Shown here one piece after another: positions 37,706 through 49,140 of a stretch of DNA of 64,000 nucleotides. Location: positions 6,138,001 through 6,202,000 of the forward strand of contig JAFFSR010000004.1 of assembly GCA_017163975.1 (NCBI GenBank). The letters run 5' to 3'. Within the stretch, counting starts at the first letter, position 1, and every line of letters starts with the position of its first letter. The notes under the pieces were generated by a model. It worked only from the letters and a program-made list of their open reading frames with translations, was not told the DNA's origin and searched no databases. Made by a program: the position numbers and the translations under genes. The DNA is from Anastatus disparis. Its lineage: Eukaryota > Arthropoda > Insecta > Hymenoptera > Eupelmidae.

Positions 37706-38042
37706 ACTCGACAATTTTAACTTTTTTAAATTTTTTATTAAATAAATTATTAAATGAATTTTTCACTGGAAAAATTGTAATTTCTGCTTAAAACATAATA
37801 TAATAATTCCCATTGGAAATAACATGTAATATACATTCGAATTTTACCGAATCACAATATACAAATTTTTTAGCTTATCTGATTGATGTGTGTACATATT
37901 ATTTAATATACCTAAAAACAGTTCAGTTTAATTTGTTTTTTAACGACTTAAATTTTTAGATTTTTCATCAAGATTAAATAAACTTCAACATCCTAACTTA
38001 ATATTGACTTTTTTTTTGCGACGATGCTATTTCAAGAACCGC

Positions 38043-38438
38043 GCTTAACGGCAGGCCGGAGTAGAACCTGATACCGACCGAGTAACAATTGAGTTGTTTG
38101 TTATTTACTCAAGTAATAAACGGTGTATCTTCAAAATAATGGTTGATCGCAATAGATATTATTATTATGAATATCTATGCACAAGAAGAAAAAAATCTAC
38201 TGATTTGTTTTTGAGAAAAGTAAGGAACGCCGAAGTAAAAGATTATGTTTATAATATTTTCGCGTTCCTTACTTTTCTCAAAAACAAAGCGATAGATTTT
38301 TTTTTTCTTGTGCATAAATATTTGTAATAATAATATCTATTGCGCATAACCTTCAATTTGCAGACACACCGATTAATACTTGAGTAAATAACAAAAATGC
38401 CAATTAGACAAGAACAGCGAATCCGGCCTGCTCTTAAC
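38043..38438. mobile_element. Palindromic TIR element G1
   Basis: Outer inverted ends CTTAACGGCAGGCCGGA and TCCGGCCTGCTCTTAAC; inner arms TTATTTACTCAAG / CTTGAGTAAATAA; apex arms TTTTTGAGAAAAGTAAGGAACGC / its complement. The element is almost entirely hairpin. Frames crossing it are incidental. Confidence 0.7.
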
Positions 38439-38530
38439 ATTCAATTGCTAGAAGGCGAACTCAAGCGTAGTACCCGAGCTCAGCCGCTATATGGCGTTAT
38501 GCCCTCAATGGGAATAGCTGGCTCCAGAGT

Positions 38531-38719
38531 ATACACGGAGAGAATAAATCGGGAATACTTCCTTGCGCCCTCTGCCGCTAAAATTCCGTACGCACGTTTT
38601 TGGAAATATGTCTTGTGCACAAGCAAATGGTTGCACAAGGCATATTTCCAAAAACGTGCGTACGGAATCAAGTGGTAGAGGGCGCAAGGAAGTATTCCCG
38701 ATTTATTTTCTCCGTGTAT
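38531..38719. mobile_element. Palindromic element G2
   Basis: Arms ATACACGGAGAGAATAAATC and its near-complement GATTTATTTTCTCCGTGTAT, running inward through GGGAATACTTCCTTGCGCCC and CGTACGCACGTTTTTGGAAA to a short loop near 38622-38634. Arms of about 85-90 bp are nearly identical, and it is unusually GC-balanced for this window. It is a foldback MITE. Confidence 0.75.
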
Positions 38720-41590
38720 AAGTCGGCGACAACCTACAGCCATGCAGAACCTAATAAGACGCTGCATGAACGCCACCTAACAATACGTATATCAGATTGC
38801 AGTGTCTACAAGCCTGCATACTTTTTCCCGTGTAATAAGAGCTGTTCCTCCGGCTTTCCTCTCATCAACATGTTTAAGGGGTTTCCTATACATATTACGG
38901 GTCTTTCCTTTTCTGGGCTTAGCTTGACTAAGTTTTTCCATCTTTCTTTTAAATTGTGTAGAAGGAAGATTCCTCTACAAAGTTTGCTATCTCTTACCTC
39001 GACCTTCTCAGTCGGGGCAGGTCCTCTGTTAATCGGTGCGAGTTGCACCACTAGTGTATACTCTCCATTTCTACATTGAGACAACCTTTCCTGTCTTCCT
39101 GTGACATCAACCTGAACCTCCAGCCCATACTGAGAGTCACCGAGACACCACTCCGATTACCCGTTGCCGGTAAAGTAGTTCCCGACTGCACCGACCGTCG
39201 GTAATATCATAGTTTATAACCTGTACATAGTTATGTTTACCGTTTAAGTAATTTTCTTTCCTTTATTCTAGTTTGTAACCGATACCGTTCGGAATTATTA
39301 ATGATAAGTTTGTTAAAATCACGTCATCGGTAAAAATAAATACTGATCGCTAAAAATATTGGTCTGTTTGCCTTTGTAAACGACAACCGATATTCTTTAG
39401 ACTTACCGCCTTTTTGATTATTTATATCTTAAATTTGCATGCCGCCATTTCCGGCCTTTTTCCAAGATCATTATTTGATTAAATCTGGTATTAGTTTTAA
39501 AGTTTCACTCAATAAATGCAAAGAATATTTATTGTGAAAAATATAAAATGCACGGTCCATACTCATTTACCAGTTTCACTCAACATATCCTGTATTCGCT
39601 CCGTCGTTTATCACTTTAGTTTTAAGCTTGCTTATTTCATTAATTTAATTAATGCAATAGTAAATTATTTTTACCTTTATTAATGTTCTGAATTTTGGCT
39701 TATTCGAACTACCGAGAGATCATCCTCCAGCATCAACCCTCAGCTAAAAAGTAAAGTCTGATGAATCTACAGTTAACCGCCAAGTCGCTAACCTTACGCT
39801 TTTTAATCATTTTTTTTCACTACTACGCCTAAAATTTTTTTTTACTTCTTCCCTTTTCTATTTTTTTAATTAATTAGGTCATCGGAAAGTTGCACGTATA
39901 GATGACACTGTTTATCTATGATGAACAGTATAACCAATTATGTACCACTTAATTAGAAGACCTAATTAGAAAAATATATACACGTTTACAAAAAGCGTAT
40001 TTTTTAAAATTAGATCTTCTTAAGCGCTTTTCTAAAACATTTTCTTCTACCCTGATTAACTTGTAATCAACACTTCTTATCAGTTTTCAATTTCGATGAT
40101 ATAAAAGACCCATTGTTGTGTAGTACGCGGGAGATACATAGTAAAAACATATAGTCAACGAAGATAAACGCTTATAAAAATGTACATTAAATGGGCGGAC
40201 AAGGGACAAAATCTAAAGCTTATGTCCTTCAGCCACGTGGTGGCGCTACTAAAATGCCACGTATTATTATATCTATACTGATGTTTATATATAATATGTA
40301 ATGTTAAAAGTATTATAACGTCTGCTTAGTGGTGAGAAATTCTTCAATGAGCTTAGATATTTCTATCTAATAGCTCGTGGTGTTTTTCTTAATAAATTAT
40401 ACTTTCTTGGATTAAATTTTGTGATGTTAAAATTGTAGAATTAATGCATTAGTCAATTAAATATTAATTATTTTATTTATTTGAATATTATTTTTTTATG
40501 ACCTCCTGGGTGGTAAGGTCGAATAAATAAATGAAATAAAAAAAGAATTTGTTAAATAATAAAATTAATCAAATATGAAATTAAATTGAAATAGTTAATG
40601 ATAATATATTTAGAATAGGTAATATGAAAAAAAGTAAAGAAATAATATTATTTAAAATTAAGAGTACTTATTTTTATTCAATTATACGACTTACAAAAAT
40701 ATTAGTTTTAATAAAATATGAAAATTCTTTAATAAAATCACTTATAACTGATAAGATAAACCAATTGGAAATATTCGATTCACACTAATAATAAATCAAA
40801 TAAATATTTATCTGCTTGAGATTTGTTTCTGAAGCAAATAATACAAAATATTATTTAATGAGATTCGAATTTGTAACTTTGTAGAAAAAATGAATTCAAG
40901 AAAAATAATAATCAATCCAACAAAATAATATCATAATGTAAAATAAGTTTGTGAATTTGAAGTAATTTATTTGACAAAAATAATGTACGTAATATTTGCA
41001 AAAGTAATGTAAAAGAATTATAAGGTTTGATTGCTGAGGCGCTTAGCTTGAACTGCACTATCAGTGCATCTTACACATTAGTGTTATTGCTCGCCAAAGC
41101 GTTTCCACAAGCTACTCTCACTACAAACCAATGTCGTAGGAAGCATTTATTTATTGATTTTTAATTAATTTAATAATTTCTTAAATTTCTATTTTTATTC
41201 TTATAAACCTTTAATTTTACTTGGTTTGTATATGATTTTGTTTAAATTCAAATTAGAAATATTCTAATATTTACTTTTAAGTAATCTATTATTTCAAGTG
41301 AAAAATTAATAATCTTAACAGACATTATTTATATTATAATATTGTAAATTCATTTAGTTTTTGAATTAAATATTTTAAAATTGCCGCTGCACCCCAAAAC
41401 ACAGAGCATCCTAACAAATTTGTAGTGGTGCTGCGCGAAGGCTCTTTGCACAGGCTACGATTTCAAAAATTTCTCAGTGATTTCAACGTTAAAAATATTC
41501 TTAAAATTACCTTAACCGTAAATTTTCGAAATTCGAAATAACTATTCATATACCTGGAAAATTTGGCCAGTAACATCTACGTTCGTCGAT
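38720..41590. other. Unidentified less AT-rich relic and non-coding DNA
   Basis: 38740-39190 is GC-balanced and open on both strands (160 codons on +, 92 on -) but resembles no protein I know. 39190-39860 has several CGGTAA/TACCG motifs and an AATAAA, which could be a decayed LTR or other retroelement end. From 39860 to 41590 only ordinary AT-rich DNA is seen. I could not find paired LTRs or a reverse-transcriptase fragment. Confidence 0.3.
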
Positions 41591-41600
41591 GTTCCGAAAA

Positions 41601-41933
41601 TATATAAAAACACTTGACCTCACCACCATAGCGATTACTTATATTACTTTAGGCAGTCAGTCTGTATCGATACTTATACCTGTAAAGTCTCAGGTCATTT
41701 TCTATTTTCATTTTTGTAAAAGCCGTCGAAGGCATTCCAGTTAATTTCTACTTAGAGTCAGTGTCTTTATATTTTATTTTCTACATTTTTATAAAATATA
41801 TTTTTTATTGATTGTTATAACTACTAAAATTCAAAAATAAAAAATGGATTTTAATCTATTTTCAATACAAAGTGTATCAATATATCATAAGACATTTTTC
41901 AACAATAAGGGCTCAACTATATTAATCAATTCA
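41601..41933 (+). other. Possible orphan promoter and first exon
   Basis: A TATATAAAA box at 41601 and a TCAGTCTG initiator-like motif near 41657 precede an ATG at 41844 with 30 open codons ending AATTCAAG before GTAAGAG, a strong donor. The peptide (MDFNLFSIQS...) matches nothing I know, the box-to-initiator spacing is longer than the usual 30 bases, and no second exon is evident. Confidence 0.2.
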
Positions 41934-42630
41934 AGGTAAGAGTTCAATTATTTGTTATATTTTCCTTTTACTTTTATTTACTTCCTCTCTTCGATTCCTA
42001 AAAAGGGCTCTCGAGCCTGCATTATTCGGCCTGCCAGCGTAACCGATCGACGCTGCAGAAAGCTGTAACGATTAAGGAGGTTTATCCGATTTTTCATTTT
42101 CTTAGGAAGTTTCTGAAAATTTGAATCCCTTATCTACAATTTAGCCAAATTTCAGGAAGCCCAGCTTCACCGTATTTTAGATATTTTAGTACAAAGTTCG
42201 ACAATTTAACATGGAGTCTTATGGAAGACATCTTTTTTAACAAGCATTTCAATCCATAACTCTTTAAATAATCTTGAAATATTTTCAAAAGATTAATATA
42301 ATATAGATATTGTTTTATATCACATATCAAAAAATCAGAATGATTAGCATCATAGTTATCGAGATATCTTTCGTAAATGTATACAATATCATACTAAATT
42401 TTTCATATACAAAACGCATGGAGTCAACGACGTTGAAATCTGTCAACGCTACTTTTACCAACTGTAGACTGTAGGTAATGTAGAGTGTAATCGCTATATG
42501 AAACGCGCCTACTGTCACAAGCAACATTATTCTTAATGGCACAATATTGCCAAATTTTATATATTAATAAATTTTATTCATTCACTCACATGAATGAATA
42601 TAAAATTTGCACACAAGCGATGCGACGCCA
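41934..42630. other. Non-coding intronic DNA
   Basis: Includes a small GC-balanced patch at 41995-42080. Two adjacent - strand frames (42130-42330 and 42327-42542) are hydrophobic and could be remnants of a membrane-protein gene, but I see no family motif. Confidence 0.3.
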
Positions 42631-42870
42631 AAAAATATAGACGTAAGTAGAAGAACAGACGCGTACAAAATTTTGAGGAAAGCTATTCCCCCAGCTTTTA
42701 CATTGCTAGTATATCTATATATTAGTACTATATAGATATACAGGCTGTGTATAAGCTGAGGGAATAGATTCCTAAAGTTGCCTTCTTATTCGCTCTGCGC
42801 TTCTGTTCATGTATTCGTTGGCGACGCTCTATCCGTGCGTACAGTTGACCAAAAAGTTTTGATGGAGGGG
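42630..42870. repeat. MITE-D copy with hairpin
   Basis: Begins AAATATAGACGTAAGTAGAA and ACAAAATTTTGAG, the same opening as at 57428 and 58908. A hairpin follows: GGAAAGCTATTCCCCCAGCTT against AAGCTGAGGGAATAGATTCC, with TATATCTATATATTAGTAC at the loop. It ends near CGTTGGCGACG. Confidence 0.6.
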
Positions 42871-42973
42871 CGTATATGGAAAACAAGAAAGTGCATGATG
42901 CTTATGCGTTGAAATTTTGAGTAGAATGGTACCATATGAACCTCCTTAATTTATTTAAATAATAAAATAATAG

Positions 42974-43520
42974 ATTCATTCGCATGTTACAACTAAATAC
43001 AAGCAATTAAAGAATGCCACTATGAAAGTTACTAGATTTTGAAACGCTTATAGTTCTTTAAAATTCATAATTAGAAGCTTAAACCTTTATTTAAATAAAA
43101 GCTGAACTTAAATTCTTTTAAAATATCACCTATAGAATTCTGAAATATTATTTTTTCCCAAAGTTACAGTGTTATTAAAATTGGATAACAATTCAGCATT
43201 TATTGTTGATGAATATTTTTAAAAGGTAATTTAGGTCCAATTTTGATAATGCTATAATTTTGGGAAAATATAATATTTTGAGATGCTATAGGTGCTACTT
43301 CAAAAGGATTTAAGCTCTAACTACTAATGCTAAAAAACTATAAGCGTTTGAAAATCTAGTTACTGTTACAGTGACAATCTGTGACTGCATGTAACTAGGA
43401 AAATATTGAACATTAGGGTCTAAAATTTTGGCTTTTTTCATATTCCTGCATCCAGATTCAATCCTCTAAATTTGATAGAAATTCATGATTCGGACTCCAT
43501 GGCCTTCCCTTGTTAGTCGA
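42974..43520. mobile_element. Foldback family E, copy at 43 kb
   Basis: Left and right halves are inverted copies of each other: AAGTTACTAGATTTTGAAACGC / GCGTTTGAAAATCTAGTTACT, TATAGTTCTTTA / TAAAAAACTATA, TATTATTTTTTCCCAAAGTTA / TAATTTTGGGAAAATATAATA. The sequence matches the palindrome at 56737-57415. The left end is shorter than the right, so the copy is 5'-truncated or decayed. Confidence 0.7.
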
Positions 43521-44570
43521 GAAATCTCAAAAAATCTTGTTGTAAGGTAAAAAAAATCTAAAGCTCATTTGTGAATTTTAGAATATACTCGAAAGAAAAT
43601 ATTTCTTAAATATATCATAGCTTTTCATTAACTAATAACCAACCAAACAATAATCTTAAAATTCGCAAATGAATCTTGGATGCTATTTTTTTCATTTTAC
43701 AATATTTTTAGAGATATCTTCGCTAACTTTGTAAATGTAATATAAAAATAAACGTAACAACACAATTTTTCATAAGAGACTGGATTAATGTTTAACTGAA
43801 TGTTTTTGGTCTATAAATCTTAAATTTCGTGAATTCATCTGATATGTTATGCTAAACATCATTTTTTCCATATTATATTTTCCAATCAGAAAATACTTAT
43901 GCAATTAATATTAAGGCAATACTATATGCTTTTATTTAATGGAAATGATAGTATGGCATATGATTGATTGACACATGACGTACACGTTTGAGGTTATAAA
44001 TTTTACAATTTTAAACAGCCGAAAAATCTAAATATCGCTTGAAAAAAATATAAAACGTAATTTTATAAATATTTTTTATACTGTGGTTTAAAAATATTTA
44101 ATTTAATTTACATAATACTTTCAATATATAAATCAAGCTTTGTTTGTATGTTAAATTTAACAAATGAAAAACAAAAAAATTATTATATACGAAGTGTCAT
44201 CAAAACATAATGAAAATTGAAAATATTAAAGTTTCTGTTTCAGAGTTTACATAGTATATTTTGAAGAAAATATACACTTTTGTATTATTCATTAAGTTGA
44301 AACTAACTGTTTGTTGTATTATATAATATATATTATATAAATTTGTATGAAAAATCGTTTATGTAAATTTATATAACATAAATTCATTAATTTATGCACA
44401 TAAATTTATTTAATATTTATATATAATATAAAATTATTAATTTATGTATATAAGCTCCAAGAGCTTGACGTTTAATTAACATAATTTCTCAATTCTTTCT
44501 CAATTTTAAAAATGTTTATAGAAAGAAAAATTTTCTTAATAATAAGAAAGAATAAAATTTTAAAAAAAGT
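43521..44570. other. Non-coding intronic DNA
   Basis: AT-rich; TATATAA-type runs at 44320-44450. Nothing recognisable. Confidence 0.5.
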
Positions 44571-44960
44571 AGAAAATATTCTTTAGTTTGGCTGATGAAG
44601 TAAAAGCTCCAAAAGAATCGACGTTTCGTCGTTGTGTCGGTCGCGGGGTGCGACGATTTCCATCCACTAGTGCGCAAAAGCTTTGCGCGCTTGCGGACAC
44701 TAAGCTAAGCTCTCCCGTCGAATCGATACTGTGTATCCCCAGAGCCTGCTGCTGCTGCCTTTGCCAGGGTGAAAATGTTATTTCGTTGCTCTATCTTTCT
44801 CAAACCCCTTTTTCTGCTTCTATTAAAAAAAAAAAAAAGAAGAGAGAGAAAGAGATCAAAAGAATAATATCTATATATATGTATACTTGTTTAAAACACG
44901 TGCTACAGCACGTGAATAAGAGGCGCCCTTTACAAAATCTTATGTAAGGGATGTTGACTT
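44571..44960. promoter_or_regulatory. GC-balanced island with paired CACGTG E-boxes
   Basis: A sharp departure from the AT-rich background (GTCGGTCGCGGGGTGCGACG, GCGCAAAAGCTTTGCGCGC, CTGCTGCTGCTGCC). A 119-codon frame starts at TTG without a usable ATG and ends in a lysine run, so coding is unlikely. Two perfect CACGTG E-boxes lie in an inverted 8-bp repeat at 44897-44914 (CACGTGCT AC AGCACGTG). It could be an intronic enhancer or an alternative promoter of the kinase gene. Confidence 0.35.
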
Positions 44961-45002
44961 CGTTACGTAAAAGCTTCTCTCTTGTTAAACTTTGTACACG
45001 AA

Positions 45003-45120
45003 GAGAAAATTTTCCTATAAAATTTACAATGAAATTCTGCATAAAAATCACAGCGACGTTTTTTGTTAATTATTTTTATGAAACTTCAAAAAATGTACGG
45101 AGTAACACTGTAAAATTACT
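45003..45120. repeat. MITE-C-like repeat
   Basis: Blocks GAAAATTTTCCTATAAAATT, GAAATTCTGCATAAAAAT and AACACTGTAAAATTAC are shared in order with 19612-19800 and 20080-20225. It is non-coding, and its limits are approximate. Confidence 0.45.
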
Positions 45121-45255
45121 ACTATGAGAGAAATTATTGGAAGGGCTTTAAATTGTATCTATATGCTCGATAAAATTAATAGAGCTTATCTATAAAATAA
45201 CCTAAAGCTATAGGATGTCCAATAGTTGCAGTGACAGTCCCGTAATTAAAAAAAA

Positions 45256-45415
45256 TTCCTAGTAGAAAATTGACCATGTTTTAGACAGAATTTCTGCTCA
45301 ACGTCAATCACACCTTATCTTGAAATTCTTTGAACAAAATTTTTACGTGAGTGTCATTTTGACTAACATCGATCAGAAATTCTGCCCAGAATATCGCTCA
45401 TTTTCTACCAGGGAT
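45256..45415. mobile_element. MITE-A copy
   Basis: Ends TTCCTAGTAGAAAATTGACCA and the complement of CGCTCATTTTCTACCAGGGA are inverted; the inner arms CAGAATTTCTGCTCAACGTC / GATCAGAAATTCTGCCC continue the stem. It is about 160 bp and resembles 19393-19567 in size and order of blocks. Confidence 0.75.
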
Positions 45416-47130
45416 TCTTTGCGTTCAAAAAAGATGTATAAATAAATTTAAGAATTGTCTTTGTAAGGTATACATTATTTGATATATTGGTTTGAATGAA
45501 TGATCTAACAATTGTTTTCAAAAGTTATTATACTTTTAAATTAATATTCCTTTATAAAGTTAAAATACGCAGAATTTCACAAGACACGTGCCTGATTATA
45601 CAATATATTCATTGTGAATCAGTAGCTTTTGTGTGCTGCGAACGCTCTGATAAACTAATAGGACATAGATTTGTGTAGAATCAATTGAAAAGATATCACG
45701 TAACAAGTATATCCGTATATAATATAATTTTGTTTTTTTTTCTTTGCTATTGTTCTTTTGAATTTTTAACGATTGAAAATAGAATCAAATGAAACTTGAT
45801 CTAACTATTAAGTAGTAGTAAGGGCGTTAATTGAATAAAAATTTATTAAAATTAATTATTAAAATTCTTCAGTTACGTGGATTTAAAAGAAACTTTATTA
45901 ATTGCAATATGACTATGATAATATAGTTTATAGTTCCACACAGCTACGTATTAATGTTGGTCAGGCATATAAAAATTCTAAGGGTGACGACCTGTACAGT
46001 TAAGAGTTCTTTTTTTCTCATTGATTTTACGTGTAAGTCTTCGTCTTGATAAGTTTTTACTTGACTCTAAAGTGTTTTGAATTAAGGGAAATAGTATGTA
46101 AAACATCAAGTGTAATAATAATACAAGTTTTGCACATTAAATTATAAGATGGATTTCACTTAAAATATTAAATATACTAAAACTTAAAGAGTGTAGTTCT
46201 CGTGTTTTAAATGTACTATCACATGATACTTTTTTGACTGAATATGACGAAGTGTTTTTTATTTTTAAAATATTAATTTTAAGAACAAGTAAGGTAACGG
46301 GTTACCTTTGATATGATGATGCAATTCACGTGATTTTTACGTCAGCTTACCTGAAATCGAGCTAAAAGTGTCATTTATGTTTTAAAACAAAATAACCAAA
46401 AAAGGATCTTTCAGTCTTTGAAACTTTTTTACGCTTTTCTACGTAATTGAATGCAGTTTAGAATTTTTCCAATAATTATCAGTATCGTACTCTTGATGTT
46501 TGCATAAAAATTTTTATATTTCTTTTATTTTAATAATATCACTGAACATTGAAAAAAAATTTTTATACAACCGGTTTGAAATATATGTAACGACATTTTC
46601 AAGTACTTTATGAAACTCAAAACTTGATATTTGTTGCATTTTAAATTTGAATTCTTAAAAAGTTTCTATTACCAATAAAATAATTTAATACAAGTTTTAA
46701 CGATTCTTTTTGAAGAAAACTTCATAAAAAAACTATACTTATTTTTGAAAAAAAAGAAAAACAAGTATATTTTATGATTTGGTTGTCTGAGTGGTAATTC
46801 AATTAAAGTGAAAATTCACTCTAATTTTAAAGTGCCACTCGAGTAAATTTAGCGCACATATTAAATTTTTCAAAAGGAAAGTCTGATTATATTCCAATCG
46901 GAAATTAGAGTGCATTTTTTACTCCATATTATGGAGAACCATATACCTATTATTTATCCATGATCGATCATAAATATATCAATATTTTCAACTTTGTACA
47001 TTTTAATCATCAATTAAAAAATAAGAATAAAAAGTTTGCTCATCATGTTTTCATATCCTTTAATAAGAAAATTTTTGCTAGACATTTAATTTGACGAATC
47101 TTGTATAACGAGAAATGATTTTCTGTTCAG
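45416..47130. other. Non-coding intronic DNA before the second kinase exon
   Basis: AT-rich; a 60-codon frame at 45496-45678 has no support. The polypyrimidine and acceptor TTTTCTGTTCAG ends the stretch. Confidence 0.5.
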
Positions 47131-47347
47131 GAGCATAAGGTGATTCGATTGAGGAAATCGCCGACATCTCTTGTCAGTAAAGAGGAGGATGAGAAAGCAG
47201 CCTTTCGTCGTGTCTGTCGTGAAGTTGACTTCATTAGAGGCGTCATTTCCGGTTTTCTTGGTTGCTACGTTAGTGCGCCTCAGATTTTGCGACTAGACCC
47301 AACGGAAATTGCCAGATTGGCCGACAAGATACGCCCAATACGACCTG
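47131..47347 (+). CDS. IPPK: Inositol-pentakisphosphate 2-kinase, second recognised coding exon
   Basis: Acceptor TTCTGTTCAG and donor GGTAAG bound 217 bases that join the first exon in phase 0 and leave in phase 1. The 72 residues begin EHKVIRLRKS, the beta strand that follows the nucleotide-binding loop (human CVVLRFLK), and continue to DFIRGVISGFLGCYVSAPQILRL, which aligns with the human stretch DFGKNVMKEFLGENYV...VVQL. The remaining catalytic half (the EIKPK-type motif and after) is not seen before 64000, so the gene should continue beyond the window or through exons I failed to recognise. G+C content of the exon is well above its surroundings, as expected for coding sequence here. Confidence 0.85.
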
Positions 47348-47876
47348 GTAAGAATCTTGAAAATATACATATATGAGTAATTTGCTTTTTGATGTAATTT
47401 TCCCTTTTATTTTTGCTCAGTTTCAACATCAAAATTTTTTTTTGACAAGTTGCATCCTTAATCTATTCGGGAATTCTCATGTTACTTTTAGCAAGTTATT
47501 TTTTGTTCTTTTTTTTAAAGAATAATTCTTTTTATGGTCTTTTTCTTTACAAAATGTATTCTACACGGAATTCATATTATTATAATATGTTACTAAATAA
47601 ATTTTCATAATATAAAATGTAAGTAAATAACTATAATGTAAAATGTTTTTTATTAATTCTTAACGTTACAATTTATCGTGAATACTTTGAGGAATAAGAA
47701 AAAATTAAAAATAATTAAAATAAACAAAGATTAATAATTTTCTTAATTTTAATCTAAAGAGAAAAAATACAAAACGTGATGCAAGAGAATAATATATAAT
47801 ACAAATAATAATTAATAAAATAGCGAGAAAACAGTGGATCATTAAATCATAAAACTTACACTAAGAAGGAGCGTAT
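47348..47876. other. Non-coding intronic DNA
   Basis: AT-rich intron of the kinase gene; nothing else is seen. Confidence 0.5.
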
Positions 47877-48824
47877 CTCACCTTAGAGAAACGGATTCAG
47901 CTGAAATGATGGAGAAAATGACGGAGATATAGACGTTTTTCGACAATATAATAAAAAGAAGCATTTATAAGATCTTAAATAACCAAACAACTAAGACTCT
48001 TACAAAAAAAAATGCATGAAAAATAAAATAAAGTACAGGTCAAATGCTTCAATTTAAGGTGGATCATCCGCTAGCTATAGTTTGTTGTTCATAAAAATTA
48101 AAAGTTAAAAAAATTCTTCAATATTTTGAAAATAATTAATTTATACCAAGAAAAAAATCTCCGTAAATTTTCAAGTAGCCTTAACGATTAATTTTTTTAT
48201 ATGTGCTCACTCAAAGTTTGCGTGTTTTGTATCTTATAGTAGTAAAAAGATAAACTTTAAGTAAGCATAAATAATAAAATCAGTCGTTAAGGCTAGCTGA
48301 AAATTTACGGGGATTTTTTTCTTGGTATAAATTAATTATTTTCAAAATATTAAAGAATTCTTTTAACTTTTAATTTTTGTGAACAACAAACTATAGCTAG
48401 CGGATGATCCACCTTAAGCTTTGTTTTATTAAGAAAACTTCTGTGGTTCAAAAGTTACAGGCGATTAAAATATGCTAATGAAATAGCGTATAAAATTGAT
48501 CATATGTTACACGTTAAAAATATTAATAAATATGTAGTAATTTTCAATTAGGCACAACTTTTGAACCACAAAAGCTTTTTCAATACAACAAAGCTTAATT
48601 AAAGCGTTTGACCTGTACTTTATTTTATTTTTCATATATTTTTTGTGCGAGTCTTAGTTGTTTGGTTATGCAAGATCTTATAATTGCTCCTTTTTATTAT
48701 ATTTTCGAAAAAATGTCTATATATCCGTCTGCGGGGCTAATTCAAAGAAAAGAAAAAACACGGGATCATTTTTTTCATAAAAAAATCATATACTACAATT
48801 TCATATCCGTTTCCCGAAGGTGAG
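47877..48824. mobile_element. Multi-level palindromic element
   Basis: Outer ends CTCACCTTAGAGAAACGGAT and ATCCGTTTCCCGAAGGTGAG are inverted. Moving inward, AGATCTTA...CCAAACAACTAAGACTC pairs with GAGTCTTAGTTGTTTGG...AAGATCTT, and AAAGTACAGGTCAAATGCTT with AAAGCGTTTGACCTGTACTTT. Inside are two further palindromes side by side: 48053-48418 (AAGGTGGATCATCCGCTAGC both ways) and 48418-48598 (CTGTGGTTCAAAAGTT / AACTTTTGAACCACA). It does not code for protein. The pattern suggests nested insertion of related foldback elements or one element built of three hairpins. Confidence 0.75.
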
Positions 48825-48879
48825 GTTCTCTCATTGTAAAAAAAAACTCAAATACTTCTATTTGAAATCTCCAAGCATA

Positions 48880-49140
48880 GTCTGCTTTGTCAGGTGCCGA
48901 GCTGTACTTACCTGAGAGTAAGACAGACATTACTTGGCGTTAAGTAGTTTCTAGCTTGATCAGAAAAACTTGGAGAAACGACTTCCTGCACCTAAGCAGC
49001 TATTGCTTGCCTCGTCGGGTGAGCCGAACTTTTCGTCTGCTTGTTTCACTCCAGTTGATTTTCTCGGAGTGGCAAGTAGAAGTTTCTTCTTTTTCAGTAT
49101 TAAGTTTAAAATTATACAGGTGTAAAAATCTGGAATATTC
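48880..49140 (-). other. GC-balanced segment with a strong - strand donor and a 4E-T-like peptide
   Basis: On the - strand TCTTACTCTCAG is followed by GTAAGTAC at 48903-48910, a near-perfect donor. Upstream of it a frame (48960-49142) encodes ATPRKSTGVKQ...GAGSRFSKFF before a stop. SRFS-x-(W/F)F resembles a motif in eIF4E-transporter (4E-T) proteins, so this may be a fragment of such a gene or chance. No acceptor that would complete an exon is clear. Confidence 0.2.

Larger units (their letters stand above)
21243..47130 (+). other. IPPK: 25.9-kb intron of the IP5 2-kinase gene
   Basis: Donor GTAAGC at 21243 and acceptor TTCTGTTCAG ending at 47130 give a phase-0 intron joining LPS to EHKVIRLRK. 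It contains a nested three-exon - strand THAP/transposase gene, two SINE copies, several MITEs, a 1.17-kb TIR element with a Pol III-type promoter, two palindromic elements near 38 kb and a foldback copy near 43 kb. Unrecognised small exons inside it are possible, but the two flanking exons align with consecutive segments of the kinase with no obvious gap. Confidence 0.65.

Noticed and set aside
38600..39079. 159-codon frame across palindrome G2 and the following segment
   Set aside because: Its first third is the palindrome arm, the - strand is equally open, and there is no similarity to a known protein.
42130..42542. Two hydrophobic - strand frames, possible chemoreceptor fragment
   Set aside because: Frames abut but do not join, no receptor family motif is visible, and AT-rich DNA readily gives hydrophobic peptides.
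44588..44947. 119-codon frame in the GC-balanced island
   Set aside because: Starts at TTG, no early ATG, ends in a lysine-rich low-complexity run, and shows no domain.
48904..48925. U1 snRNA 5' end (ACTTACCTG)
   Set aside because: Only the splice-donor complement matches; none of the later U1 stems follow. It is better read as a - strand splice donor.
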